Assembly (NCBI GenBank): GCA_018287875.1 | Contig: JAGVVL010000025.1 | Span: forward strand, 124,001-188,000 | DNA length: 64,000 nt | Reading direction: 5' to 3' | Source: Nigrospora sphaerica | Taxonomy: Eukaryota > Ascomycota > Sordariomycetes > Amphisphaeriales > Apiosporaceae | Part shown: in pieces, positions 42,475-55,366 of the stretch | Layout of the letters: each line of letters begins with the position of its first letter | How positions within the stretch are numbered: position 1 is the stretch's first letter | Notes under the pieces: generated by a model | The model's database searches: none | Told to the model about the DNA's origin: nothing | The model's input: the letters and a program-made list of their open reading frames with translations, nothing else | Position numbers and translations under genes: made by a program

Positions 42475-42846
42475 CGTGGTGGCTGTACTATAACGTGGGC
42501 TTGCTATATGGCTGGCAGGGGAGGCAAGGAGGCATGTCAACACCACCACAGGCCTGTCCCCCTCACAAGCGGAGGCGATCCTGCCAGACGTACTATGTCA
42601 CGAGATTCGCCACCAAAATTAGCCTGGGGTGATGTAAAATGGTACGTCCTCTAGAGTCTTGGCTGACAGGGATGTGGAATGTATCGTGGGGTGGCTCAGA
42701 GCGTGGATTCAAGCGCGCAGCCGATCAGGGCCCTAGTGAGACCATACAGCACTTCCATCATTCCCCTCCCATACGATGCTGTAACGCGCGGTGCTTATAG
42801 AGACAGGATGAAGACTTTTCTGGACCCGTGTACTTGACTTCCACAG

Positions 42847-44431
<1,585 letters not shown>

Positions 44432-45266
44432 TTATGGTCTTCAGCAAGGCCGAAATTTCTGACTTGCATTGGGAAGCGTCGAGAGTGGGGTGTGCCGCCA
44501 GTTGTTTTGCTCTTAGCGATTCCAACGTCACCAACGAGTGTCCCTTCGCCTACTGGCTGCAGGTCCACTGCCCCACATGCACACGGCAGCCAAGCCACAG
44601 GGCCGCCAGAAAGCCAAGTAAGAAACCAATGAGAGCTCCTGCACAGGTTAGCGCCATTGTGGGTAGCTTGAGCTCTGGGTAAGCGCCGGGCCTATGCTTG
44701 TTGCTGCTACGTGGAGAATCAATTGGTCTTGAGATTGGCCATATCTATGTAACCGAAGTTCATTTTGAGCAAGAGGGTGGAGTATATGCAGTATTATCAC
44801 CAACAAGTCATGAGTGTTTGCCCCTCATAAAGGGAATCGGTCGTTATTTGACCAAACCCATCCTTGCGTTGCTTCCTGAATAGGAACGATGCATGCAGGT
44901 AGCTAGGATAGATGCAATGCTGCCGTCAACAGGTTTTATAACTTGGCCTTAAGCGCTGGCTTCCAAGAGTGAGGAGCACATTGACTGGATTGTATGAAGC
45001 CATGCCCAATCACTACGTACCATGGAACAACAAGGGATACCACTGCAGCGCGCATGTGCTGCAAATAGCATCCAAGGGGTCACGAAAATAACATGAGTAC
45101 AGAGTCCTGATAGTGGCACCGGCGAATATAAAATGATGTACGATCGCTGCTGTGTAACCTCTGTGTTCCCATCTACCAATCAACATCACTCTGCGAACGT
45201 TCACCTACTGTACTATTGCTATTAATCTGTTCGTTTTTCTCTGCGTTCACCTCTTCCTAAGCCAGA
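44432..45266. other. Intergenic, no gene recognised
   Basis: Holds the kinase promoter on one side and the presumed promoter of the small gene at 45267 on the other (CAAT- and T-rich, TCTTCCTAAGCC just before its ATG). Open frames here lack motifs. Confidence 0.4.
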
Positions 45267-45666
45267 ATGGAAGCCGCCAACGTTATTTTCGACCCAGCCA
45301 ACATGTACGGAAGAAACCCTTCCGAGAAGAATAGAATTATTGCCTTGGTCATTGCTCATGCACCTGCCGGAGCTGCAGGAGCCTCAGTCGTGTAAGTTAA
45401 CAACGTCTCTCGCTGAGGTCATTCCACTCACGCAGATCACAGAAACGGTTGGCATAGTAGCCGAAGCGACAAAAGGCGACACTGTACCGTCGATTACTAC
45501 GATGCGAATGGCGGCTTCATTAGCAGACAGCATGTTGTCTGATACTTCCGGTCATACGAGAGCACGAGGTGGTCAGGTAACTTGGATTGCTCACAAACTG
45601 AAGTTAGCATATGCTCTACTGATCCAAATCCCGGGACTTGGGTGTTGTATATTGCAGGTTTAGTAC
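45267..45666 (+). CDS. Possible small spliced gene, unknown product
   Basis: The ATG at 45267 opens a frame MEAANVIFDPANMYGRNPSE... with plausible coding character up to a perfect donor GTAAGT at 45392. The continuation is unsure. Acceptor CACAG at 45442 gives a short tail ending at 45542. A donor two bases earlier (GTGTAAGT) joined to CGCAG at 45435 gives ITETVGIVAEATKGD... and a second intron near 45575-45658. I cannot decide between them. No homologous family recognised. Confidence 0.35.
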
Positions 45667-46387
45667 TTGAGCAACGATTAAATGCCATCGTGTTCTTTCG
45701 AATTGGGACATCGGATCTCGGTTCATGCTTAGGTCTACTTTTTAAGGCACCGCTATGTATCTCTGGGAATCTAGGATGAAGTTCTAAGAGAACAAAGAGC
45801 CATAACCCATTTATAAGATAACACGCTTTTCGCTAGTTTGCGGGTGATTCTGCCTAATGAAGAATGTTCAAATCGCACATCGGCCAATGCGCGAAGGCGA
45901 CCGCCGCAATACTCAGCCGGGATAACCGTGAGCTGCTGGCGACGGGAAGGATGAGAACCCGGACAAAATGCAACAGCACAGCCGGGGACGGCGTCGCTAG
46001 AGGCAGGGGTCAGTGTTGGGCGCTGAGGTCGGAAGCAGTTGTTCCCTTGCGAGCGGCTGGAGAGGGGCAGGCAAACGCGAGGCGTGACTGTTTAAATCGT
46101 AGAAGAGCTGTTGTATTTTGTACCTGGCTGCTGGGGGTGCCGCCCCCGCAAGTTCCTCGGTGGAAGGCGAGGGGCATCAAGGGCAAGGCAGATTTGGTAC
46201 GTACGGGTTTTTGTTTCGGTGCGGGGCCTTACGGTCCTCGAAGTAGCATTCAAGGCGGGTTCGATGGGAGGTGTCGCGCTGAGATTATAGAATGCAGCCA
46301 ACGCCGTCCGCCGCGTCGGATGCGTTGCCCTGGCGTCGGGGGCAAAGTCGATAATCGAGGGACCGCGCGCTTCCAGCACGTTTGGAT
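45667..46387. other. Intergenic, GC-rich second half, open frames on both strands
   Basis: From about 45900 to 46390 the composition is GC-rich and both strands are open (198 codons plus, 103 codons minus) without recognisable motifs. It may hold the decayed 3' end of the neighbouring glycosidase gene or an unrelated fragment. Confidence 0.35.
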
Positions 46388-49300
46388 TCATGACGGAATG
46401 CAAGCGAACAACATGCGCTGCCGTGTGTGCTTGAGGGTGCGCTGCGTGAACTTTGCTTGAGTGTGAGATGCTTGATACACGACCCGGAGAAGTTCGTGCT
46501 CTTGAACAAGGTGGGAAATATCTGAGGAAGGGTCAAACGGGTCAACAGCGCACAATAGGTGACCATTTACCCATGCTCGCAATGTGTTGAGAACAGGTCC
46601 GAAGTGAAGTAGTGTAGCCACTTCATCGGGACGCCAGCTGACTTGGAACTCAGCCTGGTAAGTACCTAGTCCACTCAGGTGTTTGATGGCAGGTATTTCG
46701 GTCCACGGGGCCAAACGTTCGAGCTTACCAACCGCAATGGTTGTAATTTCATTATCCACTGTCGAAAAGTCCTCAGAAGGCCCGTAAGCATCAAATGACA
46801 AAGTCCAGGATGTGACGTTGATGGGTTCGGTGGTGTTTCCAGGAGGGATGACCAATGTAGTACCATTAGATAGCTCCACATAACCCCCAGAAGCATCAGA
46901 TAACCGCGCTTCGAACCGTCCGTCGCGCTCACGAATCGCAACGACGTTCTCAGAGTGGGATGTCGCTGTAACGGTATGCTCGCAGTTCCCCGAGAATGAC
47001 AGGATCGTGGTCTGGTTTCTTTGCAAACTCAAACTCAACCGGATTGCTGACGATGAGGCCTTGTATAAGACGACTTGATCTTGAGCACCCGTCCACGGGT
47101 TCAGCGAGTGCACACACTTGTTTTGCGCGACATTGAATCTGACTTCGAAGGATCCGCTCGTTCCTCGGTTCACCATATAGATATAATCTCGACCTCTGGT
47201 AGTATCAGATGTCCAAAAGGTGTACACATCCGAGGCATCGTCGCCGCCCTCGAAGTTCGCCCGAGGTATAAGACCTGCAACTGCTAGTGCTGGTGCAATT
47301 GACTGTTTCTGAGGTAGGAGAAAGACGTTTTCGGTCATCCCCACTAGCTTGGCCATGTTGATAGACACCTCTTCCTGTCCCACGGCACCGATAGTGGCGT
47401 TTGGAACGGCTCCCACGATGAAAATTGGCAAGCCCTTCGTCGCGAAGTCGAGAAGAGCGGAGGACGCCTGCGGTGTGATTTGTGTCTGTTTGTATATGAC
47501 GATGGCCTTGAACGATGACCCTTCCAGTGCAAGAGTATTGTTTTGAACTTGCGCTTCATCAAGTAGCAAATTGTGAAGGCCAAGGTATTCATGTGTGAAG
47601 CCTGAATACCTAGTTAGTTATTCGTGGGTAGAAGCATCGGTGGCAAGAGTAACCCACCGGCAGAGTTTAGGTCTGATCCCACGTATATATCACCGCCTTG
47701 GTTCCAAGGCACAGCGTTGTAGTAGAAAGCAAGGTCGATCTTCGGGGTTCCCTGCCGTAGAATCATCGAGTTCCGTGCGGCGTAGAGGAAGGTTTCGTTC
47801 AGATGCCGCCACGACGGCTGTCTCGTGTTCCACGCATCGGTAAAGCTATACTGGAAGGGCGTATATCCGGGCCAGGTGGTGTTGAAATAGTTGCCGCTGT
47901 ATGCGAAGCCATGCACAATGAGTTGGTTGACACCCGTTGCAAATGAGTCTGCAAAGAGGTGAAGAAGCGACGGCACTGTCTGCGTATAAGCACCAGCCTT
48001 GACGGCACCGATCTCGGTCGAGATGATTTGGCGACCAGCCAAGTGCGCAGCGCCCGTAAACTGACGATAGTTGTCGATGCTCCCCACGAAAGACAAGGAT
48101 TCGAGCTCCGGCACACCGACAAAAGGCACCGAGTAGGACTATGGCGAGCATTAGCTGTGCGAAAGCTCAGGTGTACGTAAAGTAGTTCTGACCATATCAA
48201 GTGGCAGGTTGTAAGCCGGCTGTGCTGAGAATTCCATTCCTTTTGCAATCGCCCAGTCCTGTAGGGTTATTAAGTAATCTCGGTACGCTTCACTCAGCGT
48301 TTGTCGAAAGTCTTCGTGGTACTTTCCTCCCTTGGGTGAATATTCACTGTCGAGGCTGTAAATGGTATTGTAAGGTGGTAAATAACCTCCCCACTGGTTC
48401 GACGCATGGAAGATTATTGAAAGGTATTTGATGATGCTGTAGCCTCGAGAGTTCTCGAATCTCTCTTCGAATCCAGGTGTTCACCACAGTGCTGCCTGTA
48501 TCTCTAGGCTATCCTCCCAGACTATTCAAAGGTCAGCATTGCTGGGCTTTAAAATTAAGAAAAGAAGATCGATCGAACAAGAGTTGCCAGAATTTTGAAG
48601 CAGTGACATTATTTCCTCGTCGTCAAGCAGGTTTTCGTCCCAGAATCGGGCAACCTTCTCTGCCCCGGCACGGCTGAAGTGGTCCACAACCCATGAACCG
48701 TTCTGTAGAGCTAGCAAGGGACTTCCAGTGGTAATGCTGGCTCTCTGGTTGGTAAAGCGCTCATATATGAAGAACAGTTCCCACGGGTGATGCCCTGCTG
48801 GTGCTGTCCATGAAAATATCTGGTTTCGAACGAGGGGCGTTAGATCGACCAAGGAAGACTCGTTCAGCACGGCCAGGGAGAAAGGGTCGGCCAACACGAA
48901 CTGCCCCAGGTTTTCGGCTGCTACAACGGCGAGCAGATCGTTGCAACCCCACGGCTCATTCGGCATTACGTTGTCAGTTAAGCCGTTGAAGGCAACCAAG
49001 GGCGATGAGAGGGATTCGTTAAAAGTCTCGCCGCTTCCGATGCTCACGTTGGCATAGACGAGCTCTTTGGCCAGACCCAAGGATTCGATTTCGGACGGTA
49101 CACCCTGGCCTTGGTTGGGCCCGATGGCCAGGTCAAGTGACAGGCCGCTTGCTTTGCAAATCTTCATGGCTGTTTTAATGAGGTCCTTGAAGACCGGCTG
49201 TCCGAACCCGTAGCGGCTCCAGTCGGTAAGGGCGGGGCCGTGACCATAGTTGAAGAAGGAAATCAGTTCAACCCCGCCGATGCCGACAGACCCCATATCC

Positions 49301-49543
49301 CGAATATCTTGCGAGAGATCCGATGCGGGTACACTGGCGTCCGGGGTCCTGTCATCGCCGGTTAAATAAAGCCTATGCTGCGTTTCTCGCCGCGACTTCA
49401 CTCACCAGTATCTGAACTTTGGTCGGAATTCTGCTGAGGGATCCAGGAAATGCTCTGAAGGGTTACAAGGGGAAGCAAAACAGGCATCAAACCGGCCAAA
49501 AAAAGCCGACGCACAAGACCATGGCAAAATTTAGTCGCAACAT
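46388..49543 (-). pseudogene. Secreted GH106-like glycosidase (putative alpha-L-rhamnosidase), frameshift in exon 1
   Basis: Five exons: 49543-49406, 49348-48579, 48521-48193, 48138-47654, 47609-46388. Phases agree at every junction except within exon 1. There, a seven-T run (about 49501-49507) has one base too many to join the signal peptide MLRLNFAMVLCVGFF to DACFASPCNPSEHFLDPSAEF. The rest reads RYWTPDASV, a GIGGVE strand, DLAIGPNQGQGVPSE, NEPWGC, EDSLEIQAALWWTPGF, YNLPLDM, then a galactose-binding-like C-terminal part (ALAVWVNGH-type: TLRAWVNGHLLCAVD). This resembles fungal secreted GH106-like proteins, about 980 residues. The last ~40 residues look off-family, so the 3' end may also be damaged. 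Next to a GH78 enzyme and a sugar transporter it fits a role in rhamnoside breakdown. A sequencing error in the T run would restore the gene. Confidence 0.65.
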
Positions 49544-50604
49544 GCTGATGCTGTCGTTCGACTTTAAGCAGTCAAGGACTTGGGCACATGGGAATGATCA
49601 CCACACCGATCACAAGGGCCACTGGGCAGGATGAATTAATGCATTTGCCTGATTTATAGCAAGTGTTTCTGACTATCCGCTAACCGTGAGAACAATTGGA
49701 ACCGAGGTTCGCTTAATGCAGGCTGCTATTAGTTAACAAAAGGGTTTGAGGATACGTGTTTCCTGGAAGGGGCTGGCACACCATGATCCTACTCCCTGTG
49801 GAAAGCGTGCCGTTGGTCCCGCCTTGGCCTGTATGTTTCTGTTGTGTAATCAGCCGATGACCCATGAATGTACGAGGCAGGTGTGCTGCCGCCCAGTAAT
49901 TGTGAAAAGAGAGGGGTAGGGGAATTTGTGGGAATTGCTGCGGGAGGAGGCACCCAGTCTCGCATACCGCATACGCAGCATGTACATTGTAATCTGATCC
50001 CCGCTCCAAGTCGAGAAGTGGAGCTCAGACGTACATTGGAAATCCGCTTGCCCTGGAACGGGGCGCAGCCGTCCTATCCCAGTACTATGAAGGATGGGAC
50101 TTCTTTCATTTGTCCGCTCAATTCGTATACACCCACAAACATACCGCACTTCTCGGCTTCCCCCCCCTGTCTGTAAAAGCTGCCCCACCTCCCACACCAC
50201 TAAAACACCGCCTTCCTCGGCTTTTTTTCATTGGTCATTTGATTGGCTATGGTGGGTAAGGATTTCCTCTGGAGCGAAGTGGTGGTTGTTCTTCATGGCT
50301 GATTTGGTGGCAACCTTTACACGAGCAATTTGTTTTCAAAGAAATATCTAAGAAACAAAGGCTGGAAAGGCGTATGTGGTAGGGAGTTTGCTGTGACCAA
50401 GTTAGATCCAAGGCCGTTGGTTAAGCCTTTTAAAACTGTTTAGCATTTCGCTATGGAGGCTCATGGACATCAATTCATTCCGAAAGGACATACGACGTGC
50501 TAGAGTGGTAACATAAGGTTGACGAGGAACTAGCTCTCATAAGTTTGAGTCATCATAGCTTTCATAGACTGTCTCACGGGTGCGTCGAGAAAAGGAACCC
50601 CCAT
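49544..50604. other. Intergenic, no gene recognised
   Basis: Between the glycosidase start and the transporter stop. Contains the glycosidase promoter; nothing else recognised. Confidence 0.4.
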
Positions 50605-52290
50605 TCACTCTTTCAACTCTACCCTCACTTCATGCGTCTTGGATATATTCTCATCATCGGCCCGAGGCTCGTCAAAAATGCAGGCGATTTCTTCCAAGGA
50701 ATGGCCTTGAGTCTCGGGAAACAATAAGTAAACAACAACCAACTCGACAACAATCCACGCAATGAAGACAGTGTAAAGCCGCCACTGGATGTTTTCGAGG
50801 CCCACGGGGACGGCAAAGGTGGAGAGGATCATAAATGCGAACTGAACCAGATAAAAAAAGGCCAGGCCGCTGGTGCGAATACTGAAGGGAAGAATCTCGG
50901 GAATGTAAAGACCAAGGTTGCCGTTGAAGCCAAAGTTGTAGGCGGGGGAAAAGAGGTAGAGGAACACGACGACGGCGTAACCGGCAGCCTTGTTGGTATC
51001 GTCTTTGGCGAACATAGCGCTGCCGGTGGTAATGGAGGTGACGATGAGCAGCATGGCCAGGAGGGAGGAGAGGAACATAACACGGCGGCCAAGCCTTTCG
51101 GGGAGGGTGGCAAAGTAGATCGCTGAGAACCACGAGACCATCTGGTTGGTGGCATTGATCAGCGTCTGTTGCAGGTCGCTGCGGAGACCGACGGACGTCA
51201 GTATGGGACTGAGATAGTAGCTGACAAAGGCATTGCCGGACATTTGGGAGCAGACGGCAGCCCAGACTATGATGGCAAGACGTTTTCTGTTGGCCGGGGC
51301 ACCAAAAGCCCCACGTGCTAAGCTGAGTATGCTGGCACCGGCCATTTCTGACTCGGCCTCCAGTGCTGCGGTGATCTCGGCATACTCGAGCCTTGGCACG
51401 GGTTCCTGGTCGTTTCCCTCGCCGTGGTACCAAACTAGCATGGCCAGGGCCTCCTCGTCGCGGCCGCGGCTGATAAGCCAGCGGGGCGATTCGGGCACCC
51501 AGGTCAGGAAGACCAGCTGCACAATGCTGGGCAGTCCCTGAAGCGCCGATGGGATGCGCCAGGAAGCTTCACCCTCGATGCGGAAGGTTCCGAAGGTCTG
51601 CGAGCAAACGCGTGGCCGTGAGCGCAGTTACACCAACGGCATGGAGATAGGAATACCACGTACCGTCCAGCCGGCGGCGATGGAGCCGAGGGCGTACGAG
51701 GTGAGGAAAAGGGCCGTAGCTGTTGCGCGTTGCGACGGATGGGCGATCTCGGTGATCCAGGGGGCACCAACACCGGCCACGATGACGCTGCCAGCACCGA
51801 TGACCACTCGGGACACAACGAACATGGCGATATTCTGGGCGGCTCCCTGGAGGACAGCACCGAAGAGGGTTACTGCAGCGCCCAGGGTGAGGCCCCAGCG
51901 ACGACCCCAACTGTCTGCAACCGGAGATACAAAGAAAACACCAATGACGCCGCCCAAAGGATATGCCGCGTTGAATATGCCGAGGGTTGCGCCGCTGGGG
52001 GTGCCGAAGTAGTTGCGCCAATGTGAGACAGACTGAAGGCCATTCATCATAGAGCCGTCGAAACTGCGATACAATTAATCATCAGACTGGTGAACGCTGT
52101 CGGCACATCTCTGGGGCGAATGGACTTACCCTTGGGAGAAGATAGAGAGGAGGGGTATGATCAGCCATAGGTTCAATGCGCGCAGGTTCCTGTGCCGCCA
52201 CCAGTGCTTGGGGTCTATTGTCGACAGGTTTGCGTCGCCAAGGGCCCCCAGGGGTGGTTCAGTAGCAGCAGCATGGTCTCGGATGCTCAT
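50605..52290 (-). CDS. MFS sugar transporter
   Basis: Three exons: 52290-52130, 52063-51664, 51597-50605 (1554 nt, 517 residues; both introns 66 bp, phases agree). Twelve membrane segments can be traced. The sugar-porter signatures are present: DSWGRRWG in loop 2-3, VPESPRWLISRGRDEEAL after helix 6, ERLGRR in loop 8-9, and PETQGHSLEEI after helix 12. It belongs to the fungal hexose/lactose-type sugar porters. The start ATG at 52290 (MSIRDHAAATEPP) gives a normal cytosolic N-terminus. Flanked by glycosidases and a Zn2Cys6 gene, it probably imports sugars or small glycosides released outside the cell; the substrate cannot be read from sequence. Confidence 0.92.
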
Positions 52291-52855
52291 GGTATCGCTT
52301 GGGATTTTGGATTCAGGCGGGAGTTGAGTAGGAAGGGAGTACGGATGGGGCCTTCAGTAGGTTTCTGCTGTCTTTCCAGCTGGTATGTGACGTGATTGGC
52401 AACACCAGACCTTGAGTGAGTTCCACTTTATCGGACAGAGCCGAAACGCAAGGTAAAAGTAAAGATGGTTTTATGCCCGAGAAGCAGCCTGCACTGCACC
52501 GGACTAGGCTTAATGGGCGGATCCGAGGCCAAAGTCCAGACGGGCGCCACTCCATTCAGACCCTTGTAATTCAGCTGAAGGAGGCAATAGGTTCGAGGTA
52601 ACCCCGGACGCCTCCATCCTGGCACGTACCCCTCATCAGTAGTCGCGGGGTACAGGTGGAGACGAGCGGGCGGTTCCCTTCGGTCCATGTTAACGCGAAG
52701 GTGTGGGAGTCTTGGGCGGCCCACGAAGGTATAACATAGTCCGAAGACTCCGCCCGCAACTTCCACAACTCGAGCAGCCACTCGCTGCGATCCTGGCGCG
52801 GAACCACGTTCTGGACCCGACTTTCCAGAAGACGTGAAGCTAACGCCGGACTATC

Positions 52856-55019
52856 ATGGACGGGGCCGACGATGAAGTGTCCACTCCAGCACCAACGAGC
52901 GGACAGTCCCCCGCGGGGAAACAAGTTTCGTACGTTCTTCCTACTTCCCCGGCTTCGGTCGTCCCGGTGCCTGGGTTGGCGTCCTCGTGCCACCGCTTAT
53001 TGAGGCCGCGTGCCGAGTAGCTGTGGGCGTTGCAAGCAACGCAAGGCAAAGTGTGATCGCCAGCTGCCCGAGTGCTACCAGTGCCAGCGATCTGGTAGCC
53101 GATGCGAGTATACAGCCCGGAAGCGGCCGGGCTTTTCCAGCGGCCATAGAATGAGGCTGGAAACCAACATTAGTATGTATCCTTTACGCAACGTGCCTGC
53201 GCCTCGCCCCACGGTTAACCAATTTGACTGACCAGGGAATCTGGAGTTGAAATTGGCGACTCTTGTAGCCAAAGGTCATGGATACCAAGGTTGTGGTGGC
53301 GAACAAACTCCAGCACCAAGTGTAGAGGAGCCCGGAAGCAGAGCGAAGTCTCCCAGGGGACCGAACTACCCCTTCTCCACAGGAGCACATTTGCAATCAA
53401 GCGGGCTCCATGATCGGTCCGGCCCCGAACCTCCCTTCGGGGACGCTGCAAATCGACTAGGAACATCGATCCGGACGCAAAGAATCAAGGAGCGGCGGCC
53501 TCCTCCAGACCTGGTGTACTCGCTGGCGTCCCTCTACTTTCACCACATTCACCCCTGGCTTCCATTCCTAGATGCCCGACACGTCTTTACGGACCAGGGC
53601 CCGGCAGGACAGCCGTCGTTCTTATCGTACGCCCTGTTCGGGGCGTCTTTATCCTTCTCGCAAGACCCACGCCTAACGCGCGAGGCCAAAGAGTCTTTTT
53701 GGAAGTACTCGAAGCGCCAGATCCTGCTCGAAGCGTTAGAGGAGCCCTCCTTCCGCACGCTCGAGGCCCTGGCCGTTCTTGTACTCGATCTGTCAGGCAT
53801 GACCAACGGCCCGCAGGTCTGGGGTGTTTTGGCTGTGGCCATCAAATTCGCGCTGCAGCTGAAGCCATCCAACGGCCATGGCCTCCGAGCCTCCACCTTG
53901 ACGAAGGCAAAGCCGACGCAGCCTGAGTACCCGGCCGTCCAGGGGCTCTTCCGGGCCGTCTATGCCATGGACTGCTATATCTCCATCACCACGCCGAGCG
54001 CCCCAGGGCTCACAGACCAGCAAATAAGCCATCTTGGGTTGATTCAGGACCCCATTTGGTACGGAGACGCCGACCTCGGCTCCATCATCGCCGATGAGGG
54101 CTGTCAATTTGGACCGCCGTACCCAAAAAAGCCCATCCTGTGCTTCAGTTATCAACTCCAACTGCTCAACCTGTCCCGGCGTTTCCACCGTTTACACGTC
54201 GAGTACTGCTCGCTAGGCAACGAGTTGACGGCCACTGTTACTGCGCTCGACCAATGGTTGCAGTCTCTCGCGGCCTGCTCGGCAGAACTACACAATTGGT
54301 ACATGGCCCTCCCTCCGGCACTTTCGCTTGACCTGGACTGGCACTTAGAGGATGGATCGGACCCAGACTTCCCCCTACTCTTCATGCTTCACGCCTATCA
54401 TCACGCGCTAAATATCTACTGTCACGGTCTGGTCCTATTCTCGCCCCACCCCAGCCTCAACAGCCATCTTCACGGCTTCGGCTTTGGCCAGAGCAGTAGA
54501 GCTGACTGTGACGCAAGCGTCGTGGCACTGGCTCACATCGTCAACCAGTGCACCGCCAATCCCCACATTACGGAAAGCCTTGGCTGGCCTTTCGCATGGG
54601 CCACGTTCGTGGCTGCTCGCTACTGCCTCGTGTCCAGGTACGAAGGCCGGACTAGCATGCGGGAGCTCTTTTCGGTCTTCCTAGCGCATCTTGAGCTCAT
54701 GGGCGGGCACTGGCAGATCAGTGGACACTACAATGGCCTCCTCCGGACGGCCCATGACGAGCTCGAGCGCATGGAGGTCGGTGATGGCGGCGAAGTCGGC
54801 CGTGGCGAAGCGCCTCGACTCCTCCGCATGATGGCCGACTGGCGCGTGACGACGTGTGAGCTGGAAGATCAGTCGCGAATAGATCCCATCATTTCTGGCG
54901 CATCTGAGCCCCCCTTATTCGAACGCATCAGCCCCATTGACCTGACTATGATGCTGCAGGATACGGGGTCTAATAATGGGCAGCTGTTTTCATCCGAAAA
55001 CCTCGACAGTTGGTTCTAG
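52856..55019 (+). CDS. Zn2Cys6 transcription factor of the sugar-utilisation locus
   Basis: Three exons: 52856-52929, 53018-53172, 53236-55019 (2013 nt, 670 residues). The first intron (GTACGT...GCCGAG, 88 bp) joins the N-terminal MDGADDEVSTPAP to the zinc cluster: Cys 27, 30, 37, 44, 47 and 54 (C-x2-C-x6-C-x6-C-x2-C-x6-C), a canonical Gal4 type. RNLELKLATL after the second intron would be the dimerisation coil. The large third exon holds the fungal transcription factor domain (LYFHHIHPWLPFLDARHVF, the typical start of its middle homology region). It is divergent from the transporter and next to three glycosidases, so I infer that it controls the locus in response to a sugar. The exon 1 assignment is the least certain part; without it the zinc cluster has no ATG. 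Confidence 0.88.
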
Positions 55020-55366
55020 ACGTACCTCGTGCATCTCAGCTGGATGCTACCGATAGTGAGATGATGCTACGGGATTCGTACATGAGAGATAGAAGAAGGC
55101 TGGTGACGTTGCAAGAGTCGTGGTGTAAGTTTCACGAAGTCAACCTCAGGCCGGTAACAGCAATTCGTTGCTGGGCGCAGATTCATATCAATAACGCAGC
55201 GAGTACCAAATCTATTCACTTAGTCATATAAGTTACCATGGTATGAAAAGGACGTAACTAGAGGCCATCATGTGCCTGGTTATTAATAGGCGGAGATGAT
55301 AGGCTAAGTAGCCGCCCTGATACTTCGGGACGTGGCTTCGCCAAATCATGCTGAGACCATCCCGGT
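55020..55366. other. Short intergenic stretch between convergent genes
   Basis: 3' ends of the regulator (plus) and the rhamnosidase (minus) face each other here. No other feature seen. Confidence 0.5.

Noticed and set aside
45864..46460. 198-codon plus-strand ORF
   Set aside because: Open because of GC-rich composition; both strands are open, Arg/Gly-rich without motifs, and it overlaps the end of the glycosidase gene.
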